Shown here: positions 1-7,408 of the stretch, piece after piece
Layout of the letters: each line of letters starts with the position of its first letter
Position numbering within the stretch: position 1 is the stretch's first letter
Assembly (NCBI GenBank): GCA_012513225.1
Contig: JAAZCQ010000020.1
Span: forward strand, 1 to 64,000
Source of the DNA: Erysipelotrichaceae bacterium
GTDB lineage: Bacteria; Bacillota_I; Bacilli_A; Erysipelotrichales; Erysipelotrichaceae
DNA length: 64,000 nucleotides
Reading direction: 5' to 3'
Notes under the pieces: model-generated
Told to the model about the DNA's origin: nothing
What the model saw: only the letters and a program-made list of their open reading frames with translations
Database searches by the model: none
Program-made: the position numbers and the translations under genes

Positions 1-2622
1 AAACCGGCTATTGAGGCAGGTGATTATATAGATCCTAAAGAATATAAAAAGAAACCTATTTCTAAAATGAATGAAAAAGCCAACTCCCCAAGTGTTCAAG
101 AAGATATTTTAAATATTGTAATTGGTGGGTTGGATAAAGGTGCTTTAAGTAAATCAATAGAACAAAATGGTGATGCGATTGCAGATGGTAAACAAGATAT
201 TAAAAAATCTTGGAGTAATGTTATTACAAATCCATTATTTGAAGCTAAAGCTAATTATGCTAAAGAAGTATCTACTAGGTTAGATGATGTTTACAATACA
301 ATAGTTAAAGGATTAAAGATAAAAAAAGGCTCAAAAGAAAGTTCTGCTGTAATGTGGTATGGAGAAGGACAAAGAATAAAGCCTGGATCAAGTAAAATTG
401 AATTAGAATCATATACTGAATTAGATCTTAAGAATGATTTCCCAAATAATTATCAAGAAATTATTAGTGCATCAAAGTATATTAGAAATATGTATGATGA
501 ATATATAACAAGAATAAATGAATCTTTAGAACTTATATATCCAACACAAAAACTGGAAAAAGCACTAAATGAAAGAAAATCAAAACTAACAAAAGAAATA
601 GAACTAAAAAAAGAAGAGTTAATGAAAGCTATAGCAGATAATTCTGATACAGATACTTTAACAAGTATTCAAAAAAGTATAAAAAGATTATCTAATGAAT
701 ATAATAACTCAAAAGAATATATTTATAGAAATAGAAGGTTAGAGCCACGTAAAGATTATTTTATGCATTTTCAAGAAATATCAATGGCTGATAGTTTAAA
801 AGATTTATTTAGCTTAGAAGGTCCATCAAACATTTCAAATCAATTAGCAGGTAAAAGTGAGTTTACTAAGCCTTTATCAAAATGGGAAGGCTTTATGCAA
901 AGAAGAGGAATGGGAAGATATGCAGAAGATGCAGTCGGAGGGTTAATTTCATATATTCCTAAAGCAGAGTATAAAATCAACATTGATCCATATACTTCTT
1001 ACATGAGAGGTGTAATTAAAAATGTTGTTGATATATCAGATGATAATCAAGTTAGCAATACAAAAATGATTACTTATTTATCAAATTTTGCTAATGATTT
1101 AGCTGGAAAAACAAATCCTTTAGACAGATGGATTTCAAATACTGAAAATGGTAGATGGATTGTTCAAAAACTTAAGAAGCTTTCTAGTCGTGCTAAAGGG
1201 AATGCTGTAATGGGTAATATGAATAGTGCTGTATCACAGTTTTTCAATATGCCTAATGCTGTAGCTTTATTAAAAAAACAAGGTGGAATGAAAGCATCTG
1301 TTGATGTCACAAAAGGGACTCAATTGTATTTTGTAGATAAGACAATGAACAATGAAATTATCAAACAAAGTCCTTTTATGATGGAAAGATATATGGATAG
1401 TAAAATATCTCAATTTGATGAAGGAATTTTAAGTGATGCTAAAAACTTTGCGGCGTTTATATTAACATTTGGTGATGAAGTTGTGGCAAAAGAAACATGG
1501 TATAGTGCTTACTCTCAAGGGTTAAGATTAAAAGTGTCAGATCCTATAATGTATGCAGATAAACTTACCAGGGGAGCAATAGCCGGTAGAGGTATTGGAG
1601 AAACAGCTTTATCACAAAAAAGTGCTGTTGTTGGGTTGTTAGCACCTTTTCAAGTAGAAGTTAATAATGCTTGGCAGTTAATGAAATCTTTATCAGGTGG
1701 AAAAGAAAAAGATTTATCCGCTTTAATGTTAATGTTTCTTACAACATGGCTAATGAATAATTTGAATGAAAAAATAACGGGTAATAGAGTTGGTTTAGAT
1801 GCTATTGATGCATTAAATGATGTTGTGAACAATGATGCTGGTATTGGTAGGTTACTAGGAGAAGTATTGAGTAATGTTCCAGGTGGCACACAGTTATCAT
1901 TATTTTTATTTAATAATGATTCAAAACGTGAAAAGTTTTTTGGTGAAGCAGATCCATCAAGATATGGTACTGGTAATATTGGTCTGAATGCTATAACTGA
2001 TCCTGCATTAGATTTATTTAACGGAGAAAATGTTGATTTAATTAAGATATTTACTCAATTAGGTGTACCATTTGGTGGTAAACAAATTGAGCGTACATTA
2101 AAATATGGACAAGATACAGGTGTATTACCTAGATTTAAATTTAATAAAGATGATTTATTTAAATATGAAAATCCATTTGATGGTGCAGTAAGTGATACCG
2201 GAAGAATAAGATATATAATAGATAAAGATGATATATTAAATAATATGAAAGGTTTGTTATTTGGATCATATGCTACTAATGAAGGTAAAGAATATTTAGA
2301 AAAAGGATATAAGCCATTAGGACCAAAACAGACAGAATTATATAAAGAATTTGAAAAACTTGGAGAATCAGGTAATGATATAGTTCAATATATTAGAGAT
2401 ATTAATAAAGTTGATAGTATTAAAGATGAATATGGAAACACAATTAAAAATACTAAGGCACTACAAATTAGAGATATGTGGGAAGATGCTGGACTTTATG
2501 ATGAAGTTGAAAAGATTATCGAAAATACAGAGTTTAAACCAGGTGACTTTGGGTTAAATAAAACCGTATTTGAATTAACTGATAAAGACTTTAAAGAAAT
2601 GTTTGAAGAATTAATTAAATAA
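1..2622 (+). CDS. C-terminal part of a giant phage-type (large polyvalent-like) protein, 5' truncated by the window
   Basis: The reading frame is open from base 1, so the gene starts left of the window; the first internal ATG (67) has no good ribosome binding site and is probably not the start. About 870 residues are visible. They are hydrophilic and lysine/asparagine-rich, with a predicted coiled-coil stretch around 150-240 and a more hydrophobic block near codons 540-620 (LMLMFLTTWLMNNL). The style, length and position resemble the very long multi-domain proteins of Firmicutes phages that are ejected with DNA or carry polyvalent domains. I recognise no catalytic motif. A terminator follows directly. 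The phage assignment is inference from style and context (repressor, ImmA, attR), not from a named domain. Confidence 0.6.
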   Translation, partial: KPAIEAGDYIDPKEYKKKPISKMNEKANSPSVQEDILNIVIGGLDKGALSKSIEQNGDAIADGKQDIKKSWSNVITNPLFEAKANYAKEVSTRLDDVYNTIVKGLKIKKGSKESSAVMWYGEGQRIKPGSSKIELESYTELDLKNDFPNNYQEIISASKYIRNMYDEYITRINESLELIYPTQKLEKALNERKSKLTKEIELKKEELMKAIADNSDTDTLTSIQKSIKRLSNEYNNSKEYIYRNRRLEPRKDYFMHFQEISMADSLKDLFSLEGPSNISNQLAGKSEFTKPLSKWEGFMQRRGMGRYAEDAVGGLISYIPKAEYKINIDPYTSYMRGVIKNVVDISDDNQVSNTKMITYLSNFANDLAGKTNPLDRWISNTENGRWIVQKLKKLSSRAKGNAVMGNMNSAVSQFFNMPNAVALLKKQGGMKASVDVTKGTQLYFVDKTMNNEIIKQSPFMMERYMDSKISQFDEGILSDAKNFAAFILTFGDEVVAKETWYSAYSQGLRLKVSDPIMYADKLTRGAIAGRGIGETALSQKSAVVGLLAPFQVEVNNAWQLMKSLSGGKEKDLSALMLMFLTTWLMNNLNEKITGNRVGLDAIDALNDVVNNDAGIGRLLGEVLSNVPGGTQLSLFLFNNDSKREKFFGEADPSRYGTGNIGLNAITDPALDLFNGENVDLIKIFTQLGVPFGGKQIERTLKYGQDTGVLPRFKFNKDDLFKYENPFDGAVSDTGRIRYIIDKDDILNNMKGLLFGSYATNEGKEYLEKGYKPLGPKQTELYKEFEKLGESGNDIVQYIRDINKVDSIKDEYGNTIKNTKALQIRDMWEDAGLYDEVEKIIENTEFKPGDFGLNKTVFELTDKDFKEMFEELIK

Positions 2623-2626
2623 GAAT

Positions 2627-2661
2627 GCCTATCCTAAATTAACAGGGTAGGCTGTTTTTTT
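2627..2661 (+). terminator. Rho-independent terminator after the phage protein
   Basis: A stem GCCTATCCT / AGGGTAGGC (one G-T pair) with an 8-base loop is followed by a run of T. It closes the late transcription unit before the repressor promoter. Confidence 0.8.
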
Positions 2662-2698
2662 ATTTTATATATATATTTAATAAATATTAACTAAACAG

Positions 2699-2726
2699 TT
2701 GACAAATATCAAATTATATGTATAAT
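2699..2726 (+). promoter_or_regulatory. Near-consensus sigma-A promoter of the repressor operon
   Basis: TTGACA at 2699-2704 and TATAAT at 2721-2726, separated by 16 bases. Both hexamers are perfect. The transcript would have about a 40-base leader ending in AAGGAGG ahead of the XRE gene. No clear operator dyad is seen overlapping it. Confidence 0.8.
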
Positions 2727-2772
2727 AAAATGAGGAGAAAAGAAAGCAATTATGGTTTAAAAGGAGGAAAAA

Positions 2773-3144
2773 ATGCTAACAAAATTTGGAAAGGAATTAA
2801 GAATGCTTAGATTAGAACAAGATGAAATTTTAAAACAGATGGCTGAGAAATTGGAGATATCTCCTTCTTATTTGTCATCTATTGAAAACGGTAAAAAGCC
2901 AATTACAAAAACTCTTTTAGAAAGTATTGAAAGAGTATATAATTTAAACAAAAAAAGATATGTGGAATTGTTAAACGCAGCTGAAATTACTTCAAATGAA
3001 ATAACAATAAATACAGAAGGAATTAGTGAAAGGAACGTTCCTATTGCTTTGAAATTCGCAAGAAGTTTTAATGACTTATCAGATGATGCAATTAACAGAA
3101 TTAATTCAATTTTAAAGGAAGAGGAGGAAATGTATGGTCAATAG
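2773..3144 (+). CDS. XRE-family helix-turn-helix repressor
   Basis: 123 residues. The N-terminal 65 residues form a Cro/C1-type HTH (LRMLRLEQDEILKQMAEKLE, then SPSYLSSIENGKKPI), a DNA-binding fold typical of phage repressors. The C-terminal half is short and helical, probably for dimerisation, and ends in a glutamate-rich tail. The start has a strong AAGGAGG six bases upstream. The last 11 bases overlap the ImmA gene, so the two are translated together. By analogy with phage and ICE modules this is the lysogeny or excision repressor, inactivated by cleavage by its partner protease; this is inference. Confidence 0.85.
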   Translation: MLTKFGKELRMLRLEQDEILKQMAEKLEISPSYLSSIENGKKPITKTLLESIERVYNLNKKRYVELLNAAEITSNEITINTEGISERNVPIALKFARSFNDLSDDAINRINSILKEEEEMYGQ

Positions 3145-3667
3145 TAACTACTGTGCTCCTCCAACCTCTACAAAAGAAATAATTCAACTTGCATCATTTT
3201 TTCGTAAAGTTTTAGGAATATCTGCAGATGAAAAAATTGATGTTATAAGAATTTTAGAGTTTAAAATGCAAGAAATATTTGAAGGATTTAATTATGTAAT
3301 AGTAGATTCACAAGAACTACCAGACACTTATGCGTACACAGATTCAAAGAAAAAAGAAATTGTTATACGAGATGATATTTATGATGCAGCAATTAATGGA
3401 GATGCTAGACATAGATTTACCATAGCACATGAAATTGCACATTATATAAAACACTTGAATTTAGATATTAAATTAGCAAGATCAAAGGATATTAACAAAG
3501 TTCCAATATATGAAACAACAGAATGGCAAGCAAACACATTTGCAAGACATTTTCTTGTTCCTATTGACTATATCAGTAATCTAAGGGAACATGAAATAGC
3601 TGAAAAGTATGGAGTATCGTTAGAAGTGGCAAGGTATCAAATTGATTACTTAAATAAGCGTAAATAA
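3134..3667 (+). CDS. ImmA/IrrE-family zinc metallopeptidase
   Basis: 177 residues. The zinc site HEIAH (His99, Glu100, His103) and the downstream third-ligand segment EWQANTFA (Glu130) match the ImmA/IrrE (DUF955) family. In ICEBs1 and many prophages ImmA cleaves the neighbouring XRE repressor to release the element after DNA damage or a cell signal. GGAGG precedes the ATG, and the gene overlaps the repressor gene by 11 bases, fitting a two-gene control operon. No membrane segment or signal peptide, so cytoplasmic. Confidence 0.9.
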   Translation: MVNSNYCAPPTSTKEIIQLASFFRKVLGISADEKIDVIRILEFKMQEIFEGFNYVIVDSQELPDTYAYTDSKKKEIVIRDDIYDAAINGDARHRFTIAHEIAHYIKHLNLDIKLARSKDINKVPIYETTEWQANTFARHFLVPIDYISNLREHEIAEKYGVSLEVARYQIDYLNKRK

Positions 3668-3705
3668 ACTTATTATCATGAAAATTAATTCATGTTAATA
3701 TAAAA

Positions 3706-3734
3706 AAATCAAACTCACCCAAAGTTTGATTTAA
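3706..3734 (+). terminator. Terminator-like hairpin after immA
   Basis: AAATCAAACT / AGTTTGATTT with a 7-base loop. The T-run on the + side is short (TTTAATT); the A-run on the other side makes it a fair terminator for the - strand too. A smaller dyad (CATGAA/TTCATG) lies just before it at about 3678-3694. Confidence 0.55.
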
Positions 3735-3736
3735 TT

Positions 3737-3803
3737 AAGACATATTGAATGCCTGGACATAACTATAAATTCAAAGTTATTATATCATTCAATAAAATGT
3801 CTT
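3737..3803 (+). other. Compound hairpin (67 bases), possible structured leader RNA or element-specific site
   Basis: Three nested dyads share one axis: AAGACAT (3737-3743) with ATGTCTT (3797-3803); ATTGAATG (3744-3751) with CATTCAAT (3786-3793); and ATAACT (3759-3764) with AGTTAT (3775-3780). The first two arms are contiguous on the left and separated by three A on the right. The structure sits just upstream of the Shine-Dalgarno of the 44-residue gene. It could be a regulatory RNA leader, a small RNA, or a DNA site for replication or excision. No family recognised. Confidence 0.5.
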
Positions 3804-3827
3804 TCAAGTAGAAAGGGGGACATATTT

Positions 3828-3962
3828 GTGACCAAAAAAAGAAATTTTATCTTTAGAGCATCTTTTACTAAGAATGGTATAACATATTATGCATCAGATT
3901 ATGGAAAAAAAGCTTTCTTAATCTATATAGATGATAATGGTAATTATAAAATAAATTTATAA
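3828..3962 (+). CDS. 44-residue basic small protein of the mobile element
   Basis: GTG start with a strong AAAGGGGG 7-12 bases upstream; ends at TAA 3960-3962. The protein has a basic start (MTKKRNFIF) and the pattern RxxFTKNGxTYYAxDYGKKAF, aromatic and likely a small beta fold. Small proteins with a similar 'NG...YA..YGKKAF' pattern occur in Gram-positive phages and plasmids to my memory, with no known function. The structured element at 3737-3803 and a terminator at 3975-4000 frame it as its own unit. Confidence 0.6.
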   Translation: MTKKRNFIFRASFTKNGITYYASDYGKKAFLIYIDDNGNYKINL

Positions 3963-3974
3963 AATAAATATATA

Positions 3975-4000
3975 AAAATGATATCCAGGATCATTTTTTT
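3975..4000 (+). terminator. Rho-independent terminator after the 44-residue gene
   Basis: AAAATGAT / ATCATTTT with a 7-base loop (ATCCAGG) and a tail of seven T. Confidence 0.75.
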
Positions 4001-4017
4001 ATAATAGGAGAAAACAT

Positions 4018-4200
4018 ATGCAAGAAAAAATTAAAGATAAACTTCAAGAACTAGAGTCACTCACAAGGATATTATCAGAATCATTAGAAATGATACCAGG
4101 AACAGAAGATACTACTATTAAGAAAAGTGATGTTAGTAATATTATAGCTATAATTAATAAAGGAATTAATATAATTTTAGATGATTTATCCAAATTATAA
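4018..4200 (+). CDS. 60-residue helical small protein next to the attachment site
   Basis: ATG preceded by AGGAG at 7-8 bases. The product is wholly helical in character: an amphipathic N-terminal half (KIKDKLQELESLTRILSESL) and a second helix rich in Ile/Asn. It has no signal peptide and no known motif. It is the last gene before the tRNA fragment, a place where phages often keep small accessory genes. Function unknown. Confidence 0.55.
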   Translation: MQEKIKDKLQELESLTRILSESLEMIPGTEDTTIKKSDVSNIIAIINKGINIILDDLSKL

Positions 4201-4286
4201 ACATTGTGATTATAGTCAATTATAGTCAAACAAATATACATAATGTCAAAATAAGCGATATGTATCATATATAATAAAGGTACAAA

Positions 4287-4336
4287 ATGGACTGAAAATC
4301 CATGTGTCGCCGGTTCAATCCCGGCTGGGACCACCA
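4287..4336 (+). other. attR: 3' part of tRNA-Phe (GAA), 5' half absent
   Basis: The segment holds a full anticodon arm (ATGGA-CTGAAAA-TCCAT, anticodon GAA), a variable loop, a perfect T-arm (GCCGG-TTCAATC-CCGGC), a 3' acceptor strand TGGGACC, the discriminator A and encoded CCA. The acceptor strand needs GGTCCCA at the 5' end, but the bases upstream (4240-4286) contain neither this nor a D-arm. It is thus a tRNA fragment, as left by integration of an element into the 3' part of tRNA-Phe. The crossover lies at or left of 4287. Confidence 0.85.
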
Positions 4337-4346
4337 TTTGGTAGAG

Positions 4347-4370
4347 AACACTCATATAGAGTGTTTTTTT
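4347..4370 (+). terminator. Terminator behind the tRNA-Phe fragment (host side)
   Basis: AACACTC / GAGTGTT with a 5-base loop and seven T. It lies 10 bases after CCA, as expected for the original terminator of the host tRNA-Phe gene or operon. Confidence 0.8.
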
Positions 4371-4428
4371 AACTTCATAATTTCTTATTATTAATTAATT
4401 ATTTAAAAATTATATTAAAGCATTATCA

Positions 4429-4457
4429 TTCATGTATATATTTTGCTTTGATATAAT
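4429..4457 (+). promoter_or_regulatory. Probable promoter of the 4479-5396 gene pair
   Basis: TATAAT at 4452-4457 with a weak TTCATG 17 bases upstream; the ATG at 4479 has GGAGG between them. The -10 is perfect, the -35 poor. Confidence 0.5.
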
Positions 4458-4478
4458 GATTATAGTGGAGGAAATATT

Positions 4479-4823
4479 ATGAACTATGAAGAAATTAAGG
4501 CTAGATTCCCTTTAACAGATAAAGGTAACGGAATGAAGGCAGAGTATCTTTGGGCTGTAGATACATTTATTGAAGGAATTAATAATAATGAATTTGAACT
4601 ATATGCGGGTGATTGTGAAATGAAAGATATTAAAAAGCATTTAGAACTTAGAGATATCTTTTTTATGAAGCATTATATTAAACATAAAGAAACTGGTGAA
4701 TATTTTTATTTAGGCTTTGATTGTAATCATAATCCTGTTGGATACATGGTTCAATTTCTTCCAAAAAATTTAGCATTAATTTGTAGAAAAAAAGCCGGTA
4801 CATTTTTTGAAGGTAAAAAATAA
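4479..4823 (+). CDS. Uncharacterised 114-residue protein
   Basis: Cytoplasmic, no signal or membrane segment. Strong GGAGG before the ATG. Mixed alpha/beta composition with a central hydrophobic beta stretch (YFYLGFDC) and three cysteines with no metal-site spacing. It is followed with no gap by the acetyltransferase gene (stop at 4823, next ATG at 4824), so the two form an operon. I do not recognise the family. Being next to the attachment site, it could be host or element-associated, but its base composition looks like its neighbours. Confidence 0.7.
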   Translation: MNYEEIKARFPLTDKGNGMKAEYLWAVDTFIEGINNNEFELYAGDCEMKDIKKHLELRDIFFMKHYIKHKETGEYFYLGFDCNHNPVGYMVQFLPKNLALICRKKAGTFFEGKK

Positions 4824-5396
4824 ATGAATGAAAAAGTAAAAATGATTAGTGGCATTATATATGACGCTAATAATTCAACCCTTTTAAAGGAAAGAGAGTA
4901 TGCAAAAGATCTTTGTTTTGAGTTTAATAATACAAAACCTTCAAATACTACTTCACAAGAAGAAATTATAAATAAATTAATAAAAATAAAAGGTAATAAT
5001 GTTACTGTTATTGCACCTTTATATTGTGATTATGGATATAATATTGAAATTGGAAATAATTTTTTTTGTAATCATAATACTATATTTCTTGATGGTAATA
5101 AGATTACATTTGGAGATAATGTTTATATAGGATGCAATTGTGGGTTTTATACGGTTAATCATCCTGTAAATATAACTCAAAGAAATATTGGACTTGAGAT
5201 CACAAAACCCATTAGTATAGGAAATAATGTCTGGTTTGGATCTAATGTTACAGTGCTACCTGGAGTTAATATTGAAGATAATGTAATAATAGGAGCTGGT
5301 AGTGTAGTTACTAAAAATATTCAAAAAAATTCAATTGCTGTAGGAAATCCATGCAAAATCATAAAAGTATTAACTGATGAAGAGCTATATGGCTAG
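4824..5396 (+). CDS. maa: Sugar O-acetyltransferase (maltose/galactoside acetyltransferase type)
   Basis: 190 residues, the usual length. An N-terminal helical 'Mac' domain (residues 1-55, with AKDLCFEFN) precedes a left-handed beta-helix of hexapeptide repeats (IEIGNNFFCNH, ITFGDNVYIG, ISIGNNVWFGSNVTVLPGV, NVIIGAGSVVTKNI). The catalytic His is in the TVNHP segment, and GNPCKII near the C-terminus is typical. The family moves acetyl from acetyl-CoA onto sugars; the true substrate is unknown. It is co-transcribed with the preceding unknown gene. Confidence 0.85.
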   Translation: MNEKVKMISGIIYDANNSTLLKEREYAKDLCFEFNNTKPSNTTSQEEIINKLIKIKGNNVTVIAPLYCDYGYNIEIGNNFFCNHNTIFLDGNKITFGDNVYIGCNCGFYTVNHPVNITQRNIGLEITKPISIGNNVWFGSNVTVLPGVNIEDNVIIGAGSVVTKNIQKNSIAVGNPCKIIKVLTDEELYG

Positions 5397-5413
5397 TTTA
5401 ACTAGCTTTTTTT
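5392..5413 (+). terminator. Terminator after the acetyltransferase
   Basis: GCTAG / CTAGC with loop TTTAA and a tail of seven T; the left arm includes the stop codon of the acetyltransferase gene. Confidence 0.75.
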
Positions 5414-5429
5414 GTGTTATTTCACACAA
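5412..5429 (+). promoter_or_regulatory. Rex-like redox operator upstream of the flavoprotein reductase
   Basis: The 18 bases TTGTGTTATTTCACACAA have exact TTGTG and CACAA ends separated by 8 bases, the layout of the Rex operator (TTGTGAA-N4-TTCACAA); inner positions 6, 7, 12 and 13 differ. It lies just upstream of the promoter at 5441. Rex senses NADH/NAD+ and represses anaerobic and reductive genes, which fits the downstream reductase. No rex gene is in this window. Confidence 0.45.
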
Positions 5430-5440
5430 TTTTCACAATA

Positions 5441-5469
5441 TTGATAAGGTTGTATTTAAATGTTAAAAT
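5441..5469 (+). promoter_or_regulatory. Promoter of the secreted flavoprotein reductase
   Basis: TTGATA at 5441-5446 and TAAAAT at 5464-5469 with 17 bases between. It lies 30 bases before the start codon at 5500 and 12 bases after the Rex-like site. Confidence 0.7.
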
Positions 5470-5499
5470 AGTCACGTCATAAAGACGATGGAGGGAAAT

Positions 5500-7359
5500 A
5501 TGAAAAAGATTTTGTCTATCTTACTTTCAATGATGATGGTTCTAACTCTTAGTGCATGTAATACAACAAGTAGTACAAGTGGTAAATTTACTGCAGGTAC
5601 ATATACTGGTGTTGCAAGTGGAAGAAATGGGGACATTACTGTTGAGGTAACATTATCTACTGAAAAGATTGAAAAAATAGAAGTTGTTAGTCATGAAGAA
5701 ACAGCTGGCATAGCTGAACCAGCTTTAGAAAAAATTCCGGCTGAAATCGTTGAACATCAAAGTTTAAAGGTTGACATTGCTAGTGGTGCAACTATAACTA
5801 GTGAAGCGCTAATTGAAGCAGTTAAAGATGCTTTAAAAAATGCTGGTGCTGATGTTGACGCATTATTAGTTGATATTAATAAAGCTGATAAAGATGAAGA
5901 AACTTTAGAAGCTGATGTTGTAATTATCGGTGCAGGTGGTGCAGGAATGGTTGCTGCAATTACTGCTACTGAACAAGGTAAAAATGTAATTATTTTAGAA
6001 AAGAAATCCATTGCAGGTGGAAATAGTACATTATCTACTGGTGGTATGAACGCTGCAAAAACTAAATACCAAGATGAAAATGAATTCACTGAAGGTGAAG
6101 GGGTTGTTTCTACAATTAAAAATGCAAGAGATAACTATCCTGAATTAAAAGAATTAATTGATACTGTAGAAAAACAATATGATGAATATCTTGCAAGTCC
6201 AGAAGGTTACTTTGATTCTGTAGAATTATTTATATTAGATACTCTTGTTGGTGGTAAAAATCTAAATGATCCAGAATTAGTTCAAACATTGGCAGAAAAT
6301 TCAGAAGAGGCTCTTTATTGGTTAGATTCAATTGGTGCTTTATTAAACCAAGTAGGATCTTTTGGTGGAGCAAGTACTAAAAGAATTCATAAACCAGTAA
6401 ATGATGAAGGAAAAACAATAAGTGTAGGAAGCTATTTAGTTCCTATCTTAGAAAAAACATGTGTTGATAAGGGTGTTACTATTATATATGATGCACCTGT
6501 TACAGAAATCTTAATGGAAGATGGAGCTGCTGTAGGTGTTAAGGCAGATGGTTATACTGTAAATGCTAGTTCTGTAATTATCGCTAGTGGTGGTTTTGGT
6601 GGTAATTTAGAAATGGTTGTAGAATACAAACCTGAATTAGAAGGATTTGCTAGTACAAATACTTCTGGAATTACAGGAGATGGAATTAAAATGGCTGAAG
6701 CTATTGGAGCTGCTTTAGTTGATATGGAACAAATTCAAATTCACCCAACTGCTGAATATGAATCTAAAGCATTAATCACAGAAGGATTACGTGGAGATGG
6801 AGCTATCTTAGTTAACCAAGATGGTGTTAGATTCTTTGATGAAGTAGGTACAAGAGATGCAGTAAGTGCGGCAGAAATTGCACAACCTGGTAGTTATGCT
6901 TATTTAATTATTGACCAAGCAATGGTTGATAAATCAGCAGTAATTGCAGGTTATATAAAGGCAGGTTATACAAAACAAGGTGAAACTTATGAAGAGCTTG
7001 CTAAAGAAATAGATGTTGATGAAGCTGTATTTGCTGAAACTATGGAAAAATGGAATGCTTCTGTTGAAGCAGGAAAAGATGAAGAGTTTGGCAGAACTTC
7101 TATGGCTAATCCACTTGATACTGCACCATACTATGCTATTAAAGTTAGTCCTGGTGTACATCATACAATGGGCGGTATTAAAATTAATACTAATGCAGAA
7201 GTTGTTGATACTGATGGTAATGTAATTCCTGGATTATTTGCTGCAGGTGAAGTAACTGGTGGTGTTCATGGTGCAAATAGATTAGGTGGAAATGCAGTAG
7301 CTGATATTGTAATATTTGGTAGAATTGCTGGAAATAGCGCTGCTACATATTCTGAATAA
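5500..7359 (+). CDS. Secreted lipoprotein flavin reductase, fumarate/urocanate reductase-like (FMN-bind + FAD-binding domains)
   Basis: 619 residues from the ATG at 5500, chosen because GGAGGG is 7 bases upstream and the signal peptide starts there; an upstream in-frame ATG (5488) overlaps that ribosome site. A lipoprotein signal ends at LSAC (Cys20). Residues 30-115 form an FMN-binding domain with DIASGAT (92-98), the site where ApbE/FmnB attaches FMN to Thr98. From 138 follows a flavoprotein domain with GAGGAG (144-149), then QIHPTAEYES, GTRDAVS and HHTMGG, matching the catalytic His/Arg set of flavocytochrome c fumarate reductases. By analogy with Listeria extracellular FrdA it would take electrons outside the membrane and reduce fumarate or a similar enoate. 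Substrate not proven; ApbE is not in the window. Confidence 0.88.
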   Translation: MKKILSILLSMMMVLTLSACNTTSSTSGKFTAGTYTGVASGRNGDITVEVTLSTEKIEKIEVVSHEETAGIAEPALEKIPAEIVEHQSLKVDIASGATITSEALIEAVKDALKNAGADVDALLVDINKADKDEETLEADVVIIGAGGAGMVAAITATEQGKNVIILEKKSIAGGNSTLSTGGMNAAKTKYQDENEFTEGEGVVSTIKNARDNYPELKELIDTVEKQYDEYLASPEGYFDSVELFILDTLVGGKNLNDPELVQTLAENSEEALYWLDSIGALLNQVGSFGGASTKRIHKPVNDEGKTISVGSYLVPILEKTCVDKGVTIIYDAPVTEILMEDGAAVGVKADGYTVNASSVIIASGGFGGNLEMVVEYKPELEGFASTNTSGITGDGIKMAEAIGAALVDMEQIQIHPTAEYESKALITEGLRGDGAILVNQDGVRFFDEVGTRDAVSAAEIAQPGSYAYLIIDQAMVDKSAVIAGYIKAGYTKQGETYEELAKEIDVDEAVFAETMEKWNASVEAGKDEEFGRTSMANPLDTAPYYAIKVSPGVHHTMGGIKINTNAEVVDTDGNVIPGLFAAGEVTGGVHGANRLGGNAVADIVIFGRIAGNSAATYSE

Positions 7360-7366
7360 TAATTAA

Positions 7367-7394
7367 GGTAGAAGTTGGCTTCTACCTTTTTTTT
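7367..7394 (+). terminator. Terminator after the flavoprotein reductase
   Basis: GGTAGAAG / CTTCTACC, 4-base loop, then eight T. Confidence 0.85.
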
Positions 7395-7408
7395 ATTAAA
7401 GAAACATA

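Larger units (their letters stand above)
1..4336. mobile_element. Right end of a prophage or phage-like integrative element (left part outside the window)
   Basis: The segment begins inside a very long phage-type protein, continues with an XRE repressor plus ImmA/IrrE protease (a classic lysogeny-control pair) and two tiny genes, and stops at a 3' fragment of tRNA-Phe at 4287-4336 that is followed by a host-type terminator. Integration into a tRNA leaves one regenerated tRNA at one end and a bare 3' fragment at the other; this is the fragment end. The integrase and the complete tRNA-Phe should lie to the left of the window. The boundary at 4336 is inferred from the fragment; the left boundary cannot be seen. 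Confidence 0.75.

Noticed and set aside
3737-3803. CRISPR repeat or insertion-sequence end
   Set aside because: Only one copy in the window, no spacer pattern, no transposase and no target duplication.
4201-4286. Missing 5' half of tRNA-Phe upstream of the fragment
   Set aside because: No GGTCCCA, no TAGCTCAG D-arm; only element-derived AT-rich sequence is present.
4044-4355. Open frame of 103 codons on the - strand across the tRNA fragment
   Set aside because: It reads the complement of the tRNA-Phe fragment (giving the familiar spurious AGIEPATHGFS string) and of the 60-residue gene; no ribosome site.
5412-5429. Crp/Fnr-type reading of the dyad
   Set aside because: TGTGA-N6-TCACA is not met (TGTGT-N6-ACACA); the end motifs and 18-base length fit Rex better, though weakly.
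5757-6089. 110-codon - strand open frame inside the flavoprotein reductase
   Set aside because: Shadow of the FMN-binding and nucleotide-binding region; no promoter or ribosome site on that strand.
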